From an uncultured bacterium (GTDB lineage Bacteria; Verrucomicrobiota; Kiritimatiellia; CAIVKH01): a stretch of 35,446 nt of DNA. The stretch is taken from assembly GCA_903906425.1 (NCBI GenBank), contig CAIVKH010000081.1, positions 1 through 35,446 on the forward strand, written 5' to 3'. The position numbers and the translations under genes are program-made. Shown in pieces: positions 8,286 through 16,243 of the stretch (the first letter of the stretch is position 1; each line of letters begins with the position of its first letter). The notes beneath the pieces were generated by a model that saw only the letters and a program-made list of their open reading frames with translations, was not told the origin of the DNA and did not search any database.

Positions 8286-9082
8286 TTCGGCATAGCACTT
8301 TTTTTGCGCCGTGAGAGCTGGCGGAGATATTCGAACCAGCCGCCGAGGCCGTCGCCGGTCTTCGCGGAGATTTCGAGAATCTTTGCGCCGGGCGCGGCTT
8401 CGCGAATGTTTCGCAGCGCGGTTTCGCGGTCGAATTCGACCGCGGCGGAGAGATCGGTTTTGTTGAGCAGCACCAGTTCGGCGTCCTGAAAAATGGACGG
8501 ATATTTCAGCGGCTTGTCTTCGCCCTCGGTCACGGACGTGAGGACGATCCGCGCGTCTTCGCCAAGATCAAACGCGGACGGGCAGACGAGATTGCCGACG
8601 TTTTCGATAAAGAGGATATCGAGGTCGCTCAGTTTCAAATCTTCGATGGCGTGGTGGATCATGTGCGCGTCGAGGTGGCAGACGGTTCCGGTTTGAATCT
8701 GGATGGCGGGCGAGCCGTGGCGGCGGAGGCGCATCGCGTCGTTTTCCGTGGCGAGATCGCCGACGATGACGGCGAGCTTCAGTTCGTTGCCGAAAAGCTG
8801 GAGCGTTTTTTCCAGCAGCATTGTTTTGCCGGAGCCAGGCGATGAGACGAGATTCATCACGGCAATGCCACGCGCGAGAAAGATTCCGCGGTTGCGCTCG
8901 GCAAGTTTGTCGTTCTGCCCCAGCAGCGCGGTGTTCACTTCGATGGCGCGATGCTCGGTGTCCTGTTCGTGATGATGGTGGCCGTGGCCATGCGTGTGAT
9001 CATGGTCTTCGCCATGGTCATGTTGGTGGTCGTGACCGTGGCCCTGTTTATGGCCGGTTGAACATCCGCACGTCTGGCACAT
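8282..9082 (-). CDS. hypB: HypB nickel-inserting GTPase
   Basis: A 266-residue GTPase that, with HypA, delivers nickel to the hydrogenase large subunit. The N-terminus has the high-affinity motif CQTCGC (C2, C5, C7), followed by a histidine-rich stretch at about 11-38 that probably stores nickel. The G domain has a P-loop SSPGSGKT at 80-87, the metal site GTVCHLD with C135-H136, the segment ENVGNLVCP at 160-168, and the guanine-specificity motif NKTD at 207-210. It starts 1 nt after the hypA stop and its own stop overlaps the hypF start (ATGA), so the three are translationally coupled. The assignment is unambiguous. Confidence 0.97.
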   Translation of the reverse strand: MCQTCGCSTGHKQGHGHDHQHDHGEDHDHTHGHGHHHHEQDTEHRAIEVNTALLGQNDKLAERNRGIFLARGIAVMNLVSSPGSGKTMLLEKTLQLFGNELKLAVIVGDLATENDAMRLRRHGSPAIQIQTGTVCHLDAHMIHHAIEDLKLSDLDILFIENVGNLVCPSAFDLGEDARIVLTSVTEGEDKPLKYPSIFQDAELVLLNKTDLSAAVEFDRETALRNIREAAPGAKILEISAKTGDGLGGWFEYLRQLSRRKKSAMPK

Positions 9083-9083
9083 T

Positions 9084-9425
9084 TCAAGTCACCTCAATCG
9101 AAATCAGGTCAAGTTCGCGACCGCGCCGCAAATCGTTGCTTAATCCGCCGCAGACCGGGCAGCGATACGAATAGGCGCGCGATTCAAACTCGCGCTGGCA
9201 TTGCGAACAGTAACACGTCACGGGGACGTGCTCAACGTCGAGCCGCGAGCCGGCGGCGATCGTGTCCGAACTGACGGCTTCCCACGCGAATTCCAGCGCT
9301 TCCATGACGACGCCGGCGAGCGCGCCGATACGCAGCTTCACGACTGTGACGGACTTCGCGTCGTTCTTCCGGGCCTGTTCGAGCACGGCGTCGAGCATGG
9401 ACGTGGCTATGGAAAATTCATGCAC
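9084..9425 (-). CDS. hypA: HypA nickel chaperone, first gene of the hyp operon
   Basis: A 113-residue protein of typical HypA size. The N-terminal MHE supplies the nickel-binding H2. The zinc site is two CxxC pairs, C73/C76 and C89/C92; an extra cysteine, C71, stands just before them. HypA hands nickel to HypB. The ATG at 9425 is fixed by the absolute need for MHE at the N-terminus. It is the first gene of the minus-strand hypA-hypB-hypF-acetyltransferase operon. The upstream region (9426-9605) holds a two-unit palindrome array, beyond which lies the end of a response-regulator gene on the same strand. Confidence 0.96.
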   Translation of the reverse strand: MHEFSIATSMLDAVLEQARKNDAKSVTVVKLRIGALAGVVMEALEFAWEAVSSDTIAAGSRLDVEHVPVTCYCSQCQREFESRAYSYRCPVCGGLSNDLRRGRELDLISIEVT

Positions 9426-9519
9426 GCGTTCTTTTTCGCCTGTCAGCGGTCAATTGGCAATCGGGCGTGCGAGGGATGGACAGTCGGGGATTCCCTCAAA
9501 TGAACGCCGAACCGGAAAT

Positions 9520-9566
9520 TTCCAATGATTGGAAAGTTGCGCGGCGGGTTTTTCCAATGATTGGAA
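9520..9566. repeat. palindrome array, 2 units at 32-bp period
   Basis: Exact copies at 9520-9534 and 9552-9566, both with central G, separated by a 17-bp linker. After the second copy a further linker-length stretch ends in TTC at 9584-9586 and then diverges, which looks like a decayed third unit. The array lies between the NarL-type gene (stop at 9606) and hypA (start at 9425). Confidence 0.95.
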
Positions 9567-9605
9567 ATTCCCGGTCACGAAATTTCGGCGCGCCAGGGCC
9601 GGCGA

Positions 9606-10391
9606 TCACTTCTTCTTGGCGGGGCGGGCCGGCGGGGCGGCAGGAGCGGGCGCGGCGACGGCGAGCGGAAGGGGAATGGGCGATGTGGGCCGGCCGTGCA
9701 GTTCGTTTTCCACCCAGCTTACGGCGCTGCGCGTGAGTTCGCTGGCGGTGACCAGCGAGAGTTTTTCTTTGATGTGGGCGCGGTAGGTTTCGATGGTCTT
9801 GATGCTCAGGTGGAGCTGCTGGGCGATTTCGCGGGTGCCGAGGCCTTCGCCGATGCGGCGGAAAACTTCGAGTTCGCGGTCGCTGAGCCGTTCGATGGGC
9901 GAGGACTGGATCGGCGCGCGGCGGTCGGTGAGGTCGCGCAGGACTTTCTGGCGGACGTTGTCGCTGACGTAGATTTTTCCTTCGAGGACCTGGCGGAGGG
10001 CCTTGACGATGTTGTCAGCCAGCTCGTCTTTCATGATGTAGCCGTTGGCGCCGGCGCGCAGCGCACGCTCGGCGTAGAGGGTTTCGTCGTGCATGGAGAC
10101 GATGAGAATCGGAAGCGCGCCATATTCGGCGCGAATCGCTTTGCTGATCTCGATGCCGTCGCTGCCTTCGAGGGAGATGTCGAGGATGACCAAGTCAATC
10201 TTCTGGGTGCGGATGCTCTCGAGCGTTTCGCCGCGGTTGGAGGCCTCGGCGGTGACGACGAGGTCGGGCTCCTGGGCGAGCAGGGCGCGCACGCCTTTGC
10301 GCACGAGGGGGTGGTCGTCCACGACGAGGATGTGGCGGACGTTTTTCTTCGGTTCCGCCGGGGCGGCTGATGTGTGTTTGCTGGTTTTCAT
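9606..10391 (-). CDS. NarL/FixJ-family response regulator
   Basis: A 261-residue regulator. The receiver domain (about 19-138) has D25-D26, phospho-acceptor D71 in VILDISL, S99 and K121. The LuxR-type helix-turn-helix (about 165-225) contains LSDRELEVFRRIGEGLGTREIAQQL and KTIETYR. A proline/alanine-rich tail ending in PAKKK follows (about 235-261), longer than usual. The start MKTSKH is chosen because its ATG overlaps the kinase stop (ATGA), indicating translational coupling. With the upstream PAS histidine kinase it forms a two-component pair that probably acts as a DNA-binding transcription regulator. The target genes cannot be read from the sequence. Confidence 0.95.
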   Translation of the reverse strand: MKTSKHTSAAPAEPKKNVRHILVVDDHPLVRKGVRALLAQEPDLVVTAEASNRGETLESIRTQKIDLVILDISLEGSDGIEISKAIRAEYGALPILIVSMHDETLYAERALRAGANGYIMKDELADNIVKALRQVLEGKIYVSDNVRQKVLRDLTDRRAPIQSSPIERLSDRELEVFRRIGEGLGTREIAQQLHLSIKTIETYRAHIKEKLSLVTASELTRSAVSWVENELHGRPTSPIPLPLAVAAPAPAAPPARPAKKK

Positions 10392-11446
10392 GACATTTTC
10401 CGTTCGCCGATTTTTTGCCATTCAGGCAACCGGCAGGTGACGACTGTTCCACTACGCAAGCCGGGTGAAATAGTCAACGAGGCGTTGATCATGCCGGCGC
10501 GGTATTTCATGATCGCGAGGCCCATGCCCTTGCCGGGCTGCTGGTGCTGCGGCAGGCCGCAACCGTCGTCCTGCACGATGAGCTTCAGCTCCGCGGGCGA
10601 GACTTCAAGAACGATATCAATATGTTTTGCGCCGCTATGCTTCACGGCGTTGGAAACGGCCTCCTGCGCGATGCGGTAGAGATTGCGATCAACGGGACGC
10701 GGCAGCCCGAGACGATCGCGGAGTCCGCTGTAGCGGCAGACTTTGCCGAAGAGCGAGGCCTGGTTGTCGGCAAGCTCCTCGAGTGCGGCGGCCAGGCCGT
10801 TGCGTTCAAGTTCGGTCGGGAACAGGCCGTGCGCGAGACGCTTTGCCACGTTCACCGCGTCGCGAACCATCTCGGCAACATTGGAGGCGGCATCGCGCGC
10901 CACTGGTTCGGAATTGCCAAGCCGCTTTTCGAGAGCGCGCGTCATCAGCGCGATGGCGGTGAGCTGCTGGCTGAGCGTATCGTGCAACTCCTGGCCGATA
11001 ATCATGCGCTCGTTTTCGCTGGCCATGACCAGCGCCTCTTCCAGCCGCTTGCGCTCCGAAATATCGCGCACCATGCCAACGAACTGCCGGTTGTCGCCAA
11101 CGCCAATTTCGCTGACGGCCAGTATCATCGGGAACGTGCGGCCATCCTTGCGCAGCCCGCGGACTTCGCGGCCGATGCCGATGATGCGGGCCTTGCCGGT
11201 CTTGAGATAATCGGCCACGGACCGGTCGTGCGTATCCCGGTCCGGCGATGACATCAGGAGGCTGACGTTCTGTCCGATGGCCTCCTGCGCGCCATAACCG
11301 AAAATCCTCTCCGCAGCCTTGTTGAAAAGCTGGACTCTCCCGGCAATGTCAATGATGACGATGCCCTCGACAGCGGTATCGAGCACGGCCCGCAGCCGTG
11401 CCTCGCTTTCCGAATAATGTTCGGCGGTTTTCTTGTCAGCTCCCAT
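10388..11446 (-). CDS. PAS-domain histidine kinase, NarX/DegS type
   Basis: A 352-residue kinase. Residues about 12-133 are a PAS sensor domain. A HisKA_3 dimerisation domain follows with phospho-acceptor H155 in QELHDTLSQQ. The ATPase domain has an N-box (QEAVSNAVKHSG, 261-272), DDGCGL (293-298) and GKGMGL (305-310). No membrane helix or signal peptide is visible, so it is probably cytoplasmic and senses an internal signal through PAS; no heme or flavin residue stands out. ATG 11446 is chosen; an in-frame GTG at 11500 is also possible, and neither has a clear ribosome site. Its stop overlaps the response-regulator start. It lies just downstream of the anti-sigma gene on the same strand. Confidence 0.93.
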   Translation of the reverse strand: MGADKKTAEHYSESEARLRAVLDTAVEGIVIIDIAGRVQLFNKAAERIFGYGAQEAIGQNVSLLMSSPDRDTHDRSVADYLKTGKARIIGIGREVRGLRKDGRTFPMILAVSEIGVGDNRQFVGMVRDISERKRLEEALVMASENERMIIGQELHDTLSQQLTAIALMTRALEKRLGNSEPVARDAASNVAEMVRDAVNVAKRLAHGLFPTELERNGLAAALEELADNQASLFGKVCRYSGLRDRLGLPRPVDRNLYRIAQEAVSNAVKHSGAKHIDIVLEVSPAELKLIVQDDGCGLPQHQQPGKGMGLAIMKYRAGMINASLTISPGLRSGTVVTCRLPEWQKIGERKMS

Positions 11447-11521
11447 TACAGGCGGAGAAGCTACAGCCTGTTCCGGCGGCCGTCCAGCGGGCACTCGCAC
11501 GGAAATTGCAGGCCGATTCGC

Positions 11522-12445
11522 CTATTTCCCCGTCGCCGACTTCGGCTGCCCGTTCGTAGGCGACGGACTGATGAGGGAATAGTTCGTTGCCGGCGGCGGC
11601 GTCGCGACTGTTGATGTCAAATGCTGCTTTCCGTCATTTTTGTCGCGGCGAAGTGAAGGCTGCTGCGAGGCGGCCAGCGTCTGCTGCGTAGCCGCGCGCG
11701 CCTTCGCCAGATCAGCGGCCAGAAGCGGCGCGATCGCATGCGCCAGATCAGCGGCCTGCTGTTCGGAATTCATGCCGAGGCCGAGTTTGTTGCCGCGGGG
11801 CAGTTCATTTCGAACGATGCTGTCGCCTGTCCAGTGCTCCGCTGCGGCATCGAAAGCCGCATTAGAAATGCCGGTGGCCGGAGAAAGCGCCGAGTCCGCC
11901 ACGGAAGAATTCGTTGCCGCAACCTCGATCAAAGGCGCGTCCGGCTGCGGAAGAAGATTCACAAGAAATCCCGGCGTTTCTTTTTCACGCGGCGGCGGCT
12001 GACTTTCCGCCACAGGCTCATCGCTCCGAGTCGCGGCGTGCCAGGCGCTGCGCAGACCGGGAACGAGCAGTCCGAGCGCGACGGTGAGCGGGACCAGGAA
12101 AATCAGCGCGGCCTTCGCCAGCGCGCCGGGCCACAACCCGATTTCAACGGGGCCATCCGCCGGCAGATCGAGCCAGTCGCGCAAAACAGCGTTCCACCGC
12201 CGCCGCGGCCGGCGCATGGCCGCGTCGCGACGCGACGCATCGAGATGCATCGCGGCCTGCGGGGCCTCCGCCAGGGCGGCGCGCACAACTTCGAGGGTTG
12301 CGGCAATGTCCTGCGCAGCCGCCTGGCAGGAAGCACAGATGTCGAGGTGTTTCCGGATCGCAGCGACCGCGTCCGCGGGCAACTCGCCCATCGCGTACGC
12401 CGTCAGTTGCGGCTCCACCGCTTCACATTTCCATTCCGTATTCAT
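11522..12445 (-). CDS. membrane anti-sigma factor with zinc-binding motif
   Basis: A 307-residue protein. The N-terminus has the anti-sigma zinc motif HxxxCxxC (H33, C37, C40), expected to bind and hold the ECF sigma factor in the cytoplasm. A single membrane helix is predicted at about 110-131. The rest, about 170 residues rich in Ala, Pro, Gln and Ser, would be outside the membrane and has no recognisable domain; it is the likely signal-receiving part. The start lies 1 nt after the sigma factor stop, so the two are co-translated, the normal arrangement. The family is recognised from the motif, topology and neighbour. Confidence 0.9.
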   Translation of the reverse strand: MNTEWKCEAVEPQLTAYAMGELPADAVAAIRKHLDICASCQAAAQDIAATLEVVRAALAEAPQAAMHLDASRRDAAMRRPRRRWNAVLRDWLDLPADGPVEIGLWPGALAKAALIFLVPLTVALGLLVPGLRSAWHAATRSDEPVAESQPPPREKETPGFLVNLLPQPDAPLIEVAATNSSVADSALSPATGISNAAFDAAAEHWTGDSIVRNELPRGNKLGLGMNSEQQAADLAHAIAPLLAADLAKARAATQQTLAASQQPSLRRDKNDGKQHLTSTVATPPPATNYSLISPSPTNGQPKSATGK

Positions 12446-12446
12446 T

Positions 12447-12998
12447 TCAAATCACTCCCGCCTTCTTCAGCCGCCGGCCAAGATTCTTCACCGCGAAGTG
12501 AAGCAGGCAGCCGACATTCCCCTGCGTGCGCCCGGTGACGCGCGCGATCTCGTCGTAGGACAAACCCTCCTGCAGCCGCAGCAGCAGCACCTCGCGCTCG
12601 GCCTCGTCCAGCTTCGCGACGTACGCCAGCACGAGCTTCTTTCGGTCCTCCGCATCGAGTTCGCGTCCCTGCACCGCGTCGAGCGAATCACCCGTCTCCG
12701 CCGCGTGCGAATCATGCAGCTTCCGCAGACGCTCCTCGCGCCGGATGTAATCCACCGCCGCGTTGTGCGTCGTCCGGTACAGCCAGTTCTTCAAATGGTC
12801 CGCCGCCCATCCGCTGCATTCCGCCCAGTGCTCATGCAGCCGGATGAACGCGGTCTGCACCACATCCTGCGCCGCGTCCGCGTTGTTCAGCAACCGCGTC
12901 GCGTAGCGCAGCAGCGCGGCTTCGTAGGTGGCCATCAGCGTTTCCATTGGCACATCATCCGCGCGGCTCGGGCTCTTCGTCTCGTCAGGACTCTCCAT
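12447..12998 (-). CDS. ECF-type RNA polymerase sigma factor
   Basis: A 183-residue sigma-70 family protein with only regions 2 and 4, as in ECF factors. Region 2 (about 22-90) contains ALLRYATRLLNNADAAQDVVQTAFIRLHEHW and the segment WLYRTTHNAAVDYIRRE. Region 4 (about 125-180) contains LDEAEREVLLLRLQEGLSYDEIARVTGRTQGNVG. The ATG at 12998 has a ribosome site (GAGGG) shortly upstream. The adjacent downstream gene is its anti-sigma factor. The promoter it recognises cannot be identified; the roughly 170 bases upstream show no clear duplicate of another promoter in this window. Confidence 0.95.
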   Translation of the reverse strand: MESPDETKSPSRADDVPMETLMATYEAALLRYATRLLNNADAAQDVVQTAFIRLHEHWAECSGWAADHLKNWLYRTTHNAAVDYIRREERLRKLHDSHAAETGDSLDAVQGRELDAEDRKKLVLAYVAKLDEAEREVLLLRLQEGLSYDEIARVTGRTQGNVGCLLHFAVKNLGRRLKKAGVI

Positions 12999-13174
12999 GC
13001 AACCCTCGCCGGTTCATCCTTCCGCACCTGATACGCGCGCCGCCCTGCGCCTCTTCAAAAAAGATTCGGCGTCGCAAAAATCTGGAATTGAAAATCGTTC
13101 TGTCACGCCTTCAGCATCGCGGACGCCGCGCCATTTCGCACTCCGAAAAAAATCCCGCCGGCCTCAACCGGAAT

Positions 13175-13285
13175 TTCCAATGATTGGAAACTGCGACGGC
13201 GAAAAATTCCAATCATTGGAAATCACGACGGGGAAATTTTCCAACCATTGGAAGTTTGCGGCGCGAAGACTTCCAATCATTGGAA
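13175..13285. repeat. palindrome array, 4 units at exact 32-bp period
   Basis: The longest array in the window. Units start at 13175, 13207, 13239 and 13271, exactly 32 bp apart with 17-bp linkers. The third unit is TTCCAACCATTGGAA, with one unpaired arm position. The array ends 8 bp from the stop of the DUF1634 gene, whose last codons use the flanking sequence. The interval 12999-13174, between the sigma factor start and the array, shows no gene. Confidence 0.96.
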
Positions 13286-13293
13286 AATTCCGC

Positions 13294-13719
13294 TCACGCA
13301 ATTTTGCCGAGCGCGAAAGCGATGATCAGCAGCAGCAGCCCGGCGGCTGCGATGGCGGCGAAGACGCGGTCGCGCTGCGCGGCAAACGCAGCGACCGACG
13401 CGGCCACGCGCAGGATTGGCGTGGCGATGAGCAGCAGCAGGCCGGCCATGATGAAGGCCTGCCCGTGCCAGGCGCGGAGGCCCGCGGCGATGTCGGCGAT
13501 CCGATGCAGCGGCGCCGCGCGCGGATTCGTGAGGCGGCTGAGATCGGCGGCGGAATGAAGATAGGAAGGATGATGAAGGAACGAAAGGATCGCACCGAAA
13601 ACGATGATCGCAAGACTCGTCGTCACGCCGATGCGCAACAGCGAGCTGATCAGAAACTCCATCCGCCGCACCGCCTCCTCCTGGCGACCGGCCGTCAAAT
13701 TTGAATCGTCCGGGTTCAT
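13294..13719 (-). CDS. DUF1634 membrane protein, partner of TSUP exporter
   Basis: A 141-residue protein with three hydrophobic segments (about 22-48, 88-105 and 118-137), matching DUF1634 in size and pattern, including the early motif RRMEFLISSLLRIGV. Proteins of this family are usually encoded next to TauE/SafE (TSUP) permeases and are thought to act with them. Here the start overlaps the stop of the upstream TSUP gene (ATGA). The stop codon abuts a four-unit palindrome array, and the last residues GKIA are encoded by sequence resembling array flank. Confidence 0.88.
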   Translation of the reverse strand: MNPDDSNLTAGRQEEAVRRMEFLISSLLRIGVTTSLAIIVFGAILSFLHHPSYLHSAADLSRLTNPRAAPLHRIADIAAGLRAWHGQAFIMAGLLLLIATPILRVAASVAAFAAQRDRVFAAIAAAGLLLLIIAFALGKIA

Positions 13720-14549
13720 CGGAGGCCCTTCCAGATCATCTGCGCCGAGATCGCCAGCAGCAGCACGACGAAAATTGCGCGTAGCACGCGGCGGTCCATC
13801 CGGCCCAGCATCCGCGAGCCGAGCGTTGCCCCGGCGAGCACGCCGGTGGCCACGGGCGCGGCGATGAACGGATCGATGTCGCCGCGCATGAAATAAATTC
13901 CGGCGCTCGCGGCCGCGGTCACGCCGATCATGAAATTGCTCGTCGCGGAGGAAACCTTGATCGGCAGCCGCATCGCCAGGTCCATCGCCGGGACCTTCAG
14001 CGCGCCCGAGCCGATGCCGAGCAGGCCGCTAACCGTGCCGGCCACATACATCAGGAAGAGGCCGAGTTTCGTGCGCGTGACGCGATAGGTGATTTCCTCG
14101 CCGCGCGCTTCGTCGAAGAAACTTCCGTGCAGGCGGAGCCGGTCGGCCAGCGGGTCCGGCGGCGGCGGCACGCGCGGCGTCACGATTTTGCGCAGCATCG
14201 CCAGCGCCGAATAGGCCATCACCGCGCCGAAGATGATGAACAGCCAGCGGTCGTTCAGCGCGCCCGCCAGCATCGCGCCGGTGATCGCGCCGGTGATCGT
14301 GCCGAGTTCGAGGAGCATCGCGAGGCGCAGGTTCGTCATCCGTTCGCGGACGTACGCCGCGGCCGCGCCGCTCGACGTGGCGATGACCGATACGATGGAC
14401 GCGCCGACGGCGTAGCGAAAATCGATGCCGAACCCCAGCGTCAGAACCGGCACGATCACGATGCCGCCGCCGAGGCCGAGCAGCGAGCCGAGAAAGCCCG
14501 CGCCGGTCGAAATTCCCAAAAGACCGAATGTGAAACCAAGTGGCGACAT
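13716..14549 (-). CDS. TSUP (TauE/SafE) family membrane transporter
   Basis: A 277-residue integral membrane protein with about eight helices and the TSUP repeat signatures GAGFLGSLLGLGGGIVIVP near the N-terminus and GTVSGLLGIGSGALKVP in the second half. TSUP proteins export sulfite, sulfoacetate or related anions; the substrate here is not determined. ATG 14549 is chosen because it has GGAG upstream and the first helix follows directly; upstream in-frame codons lack a membrane or signal pattern. It overlaps the downstream DUF1634 gene. The 5' end is divergent from the methyltransferase gene at 14701, leaving about 150 bp for two promoters. Confidence 0.93.
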   Translation of the reverse strand: MSPLGFTFGLLGISTGAGFLGSLLGLGGGIVIVPVLTLGFGIDFRYAVGASIVSVIATSSGAAAAYVRERMTNLRLAMLLELGTITGAITGAMLAGALNDRWLFIIFGAVMAYSALAMLRKIVTPRVPPPPDPLADRLRLHGSFFDEARGEEITYRVTRTKLGLFLMYVAGTVSGLLGIGSGALKVPAMDLAMRLPIKVSSATSNFMIGVTAAASAGIYFMRGDIDPFIAAPVATGVLAGATLGSRMLGRMDRRVLRAIFVVLLLAISAQMIWKGLR

Positions 14550-14700
14550 CAACTCCGTCCAGTTCGAGGTCAAGAAATCCGCCGGCCTTCCGGCGGCAAA
14601 CCTGCTTGGGAAAGATTTCCACATCCATCGCGGAACGCAAGCAGGCCAGCAGGCTTCGGCGTTGCAATCATCGGTCGCAACCTTATCATGCGGCACCTTC

Positions 14701-15531
14701 ATGGACTCTATCATTCCAGCGCCGACGCCGATGCCGTACACCGCGGCAGGTTCGGCCGGCTATCTGCGGCACACGGAATTCGACTCCAGTCCGACACATC
14801 GAAACCGGCTGGCGAGCATCGTTGCAATGGTTGCCCGCTGCGGCTCCGATCCGCGTGCGATTCGCGTGCTCGAGGTCGGCTGCGGCGTCGGCAACATCTG
14901 CATCCCGCTGGCGAGCCTCGGCTATGACATCACGGCCACGGACATCCACGGCCCTTCCGTTGAGAAAGCGCGGGCGCGAAATCCCTTCGCGAATCTCAAG
15001 TTCGTCAACGAACCGCTCGAAAAAATGAACATCCGGGAGTTTGACGCGGTCATTCTCACCGAAGTGCTCGAACATGTGACGACCTATCGCGACATGATGA
15101 AATTTTTGACCGACAACATGAAGCCCGGCGCGCGGCTGATCCTGACCTTTCCCAATGGTGGCTCGCTTGCGGAGTGGATGGTCCGGCCGAGTTACTTCAT
15201 CAAACGCTATGCCTGGGGGCGCGCAATCGTGAAAATGGTCAAGCGTGTTTTGGGCGGCCGGGATCTCACGACGGCGAATGAACAGACACCGCATGTGAAT
15301 TTCTTCACGTTGCCCGCGCTCGAAGGGCTGTTCCGTGAGTTCGGGTTCGGCGTCATCCTGTTCCAACGCTATTTTCTGAACTGGCTGATTACCGAGACCT
15401 TTTTTTCTGAACGCGGCGCCGACGAGTCGAAAGCCATCGCCGATTTCGAGCGTTCGCAGCAGGCCGATCCGTCGCGCTGCGCGCTGTGGGCATTCCTCCT
15501 TGAGAAACGAGGGTCGCATGGGACGGGTTGA
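14701..15531 (+). CDS. class I SAM-dependent methyltransferase
   Basis: A 276-residue protein with the SAM-binding motif VLEVGCGVGN at about 56-65, the acidic end of strand 2 in ITATDIHG, and the post-motif segment AVILTEVLEHV. This fits the Methyltransf_11/25 group found in glycan and lipid biosynthesis clusters. ATG 14701 is chosen from the fold; an alternative at 14731 would also keep the whole domain. No strong ribosome site is seen. The 3' end overlaps the next methyltransferase gene by 14 nt, and a glycosyltransferase follows, so the three are probably one operon modifying a surface glycan or glycolipid. The acceptor is unknown. Confidence 0.88.
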   Translation: MDSIIPAPTPMPYTAAGSAGYLRHTEFDSSPTHRNRLASIVAMVARCGSDPRAIRVLEVGCGVGNICIPLASLGYDITATDIHGPSVEKARARNPFANLKFVNEPLEKMNIREFDAVILTEVLEHVTTYRDMMKFLTDNMKPGARLILTFPNGGSLAEWMVRPSYFIKRYAWGRAIVKMVKRVLGGRDLTTANEQTPHVNFFTLPALEGLFREFGFGVILFQRYFLNWLITETFFSERGADESKAIADFERSQQADPSRCALWAFLLEKRGSHGTG

Positions 15532-16243
15532 TTACGAGAAATTCTGGCAGGGCTACTGGAACGACACGACGATCTATGGCCCCGCCTGCCGGCACCGCCG
15601 ACGGATCGTCGCCGAGTTGATCAACAAGGTTCCGCACGAAACCATCCTCGACCTTGGCTGCGGCGATGGCAGTCTGCTCGCCGAGTTGCGACAGAAGATC
15701 GAAGCGAAGTTTTCCGGTTCGGACATCTCGGAGGAGGCGCTACGGATCGCGCGTCAGAATGTGCCGGGCGTTGAATTCTTCCAGCTCGACCTCTCCAGCC
15801 AGAAGCGCATCGAGCGGACGTTCGATGTCGTTACGATATCGGAAGTGCTCGAGCACATCGAGGATGATGAATATGTGATGCGGCAGGTGGCGCCCATCGC
15901 GCGGCATGTCGTCATCTCCGTGCCCGGCGGGCCGCCTGACAAGGTGGACCGGCGATACGGCCACTTCCGCAATTACGATGGCGATCTGATGCGGCAGAAA
16001 CTCGAGCGCAGCGGCTACGAAGTCATCGATTTCATGCGCTGGGGATTTCCGATCTTCGACCTGCAACAGCATTTCGCGTTCAAGCCCGGCGAAGAAGGCA
16101 CCGCCACGATGTCGCAGGGCCGCTACGGCCCGATGCGCAGGGCTGTCGCGCTCGCGATCTACTGGCTGTATTTTTTCAATTCGAGCTCACGCGGCACACA
16201 GGTTTTCGCGCTCGCAAGGAGCAGGCTGTTCGGGCAGGGCTGA
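15518..16243 (+). CDS. class I SAM-dependent methyltransferase, second copy
   Basis: A 241-residue protein with motif I ILDLGCGDGS at 43-52, the acidic SGSDISEEAL segment, and VTISEVLEHIEDDEYV. The overall layout resembles the first methyltransferase, but the sequences are clearly different. The start ATG 15518 has GAGGG just upstream, inside the end of the preceding gene. The stop TGA shares its last base with the next gene's ATG (TGATG). Both overlaps argue for tight co-expression. The C-terminal part has a hydrophobic patch (AVALAIYWLYFF), which may associate it with the membrane. Substrate unknown. Confidence 0.9.
   Translation: MGRVDYEKFWQGYWNDTTIYGPACRHRRRIVAELINKVPHETILDLGCGDGSLLAELRQKIEAKFSGSDISEEALRIARQNVPGVEFFQLDLSSQKRIERTFDVVTISEVLEHIEDDEYVMRQVAPIARHVVISVPGGPPDKVDRRYGHFRNYDGDLMRQKLERSGYEVIDFMRWGFPIFDLQQHFAFKPGEEGTATMSQGRYGPMRRAVALAIYWLYFFNSSSRGTQVFALARSRLFGQG

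Noticed and set aside
13175..13285. CRISPR array
   Set aside because: Repeats are only 15 bp, perfectly palindromic, and the 17-bp linkers resemble one another. No cas genes are in the window, and the same unit occurs at nine places, twice inside or across coding sequence.
12928..13704. Long plus-strand ORF across the palindrome array with NDWK/HWK peptides
   Set aside because: It is read through intergenic repeats and antisense to the DUF1634 gene; such NDWK, FPMIGN and FQSLE peptides are simply translations of the palindrome.
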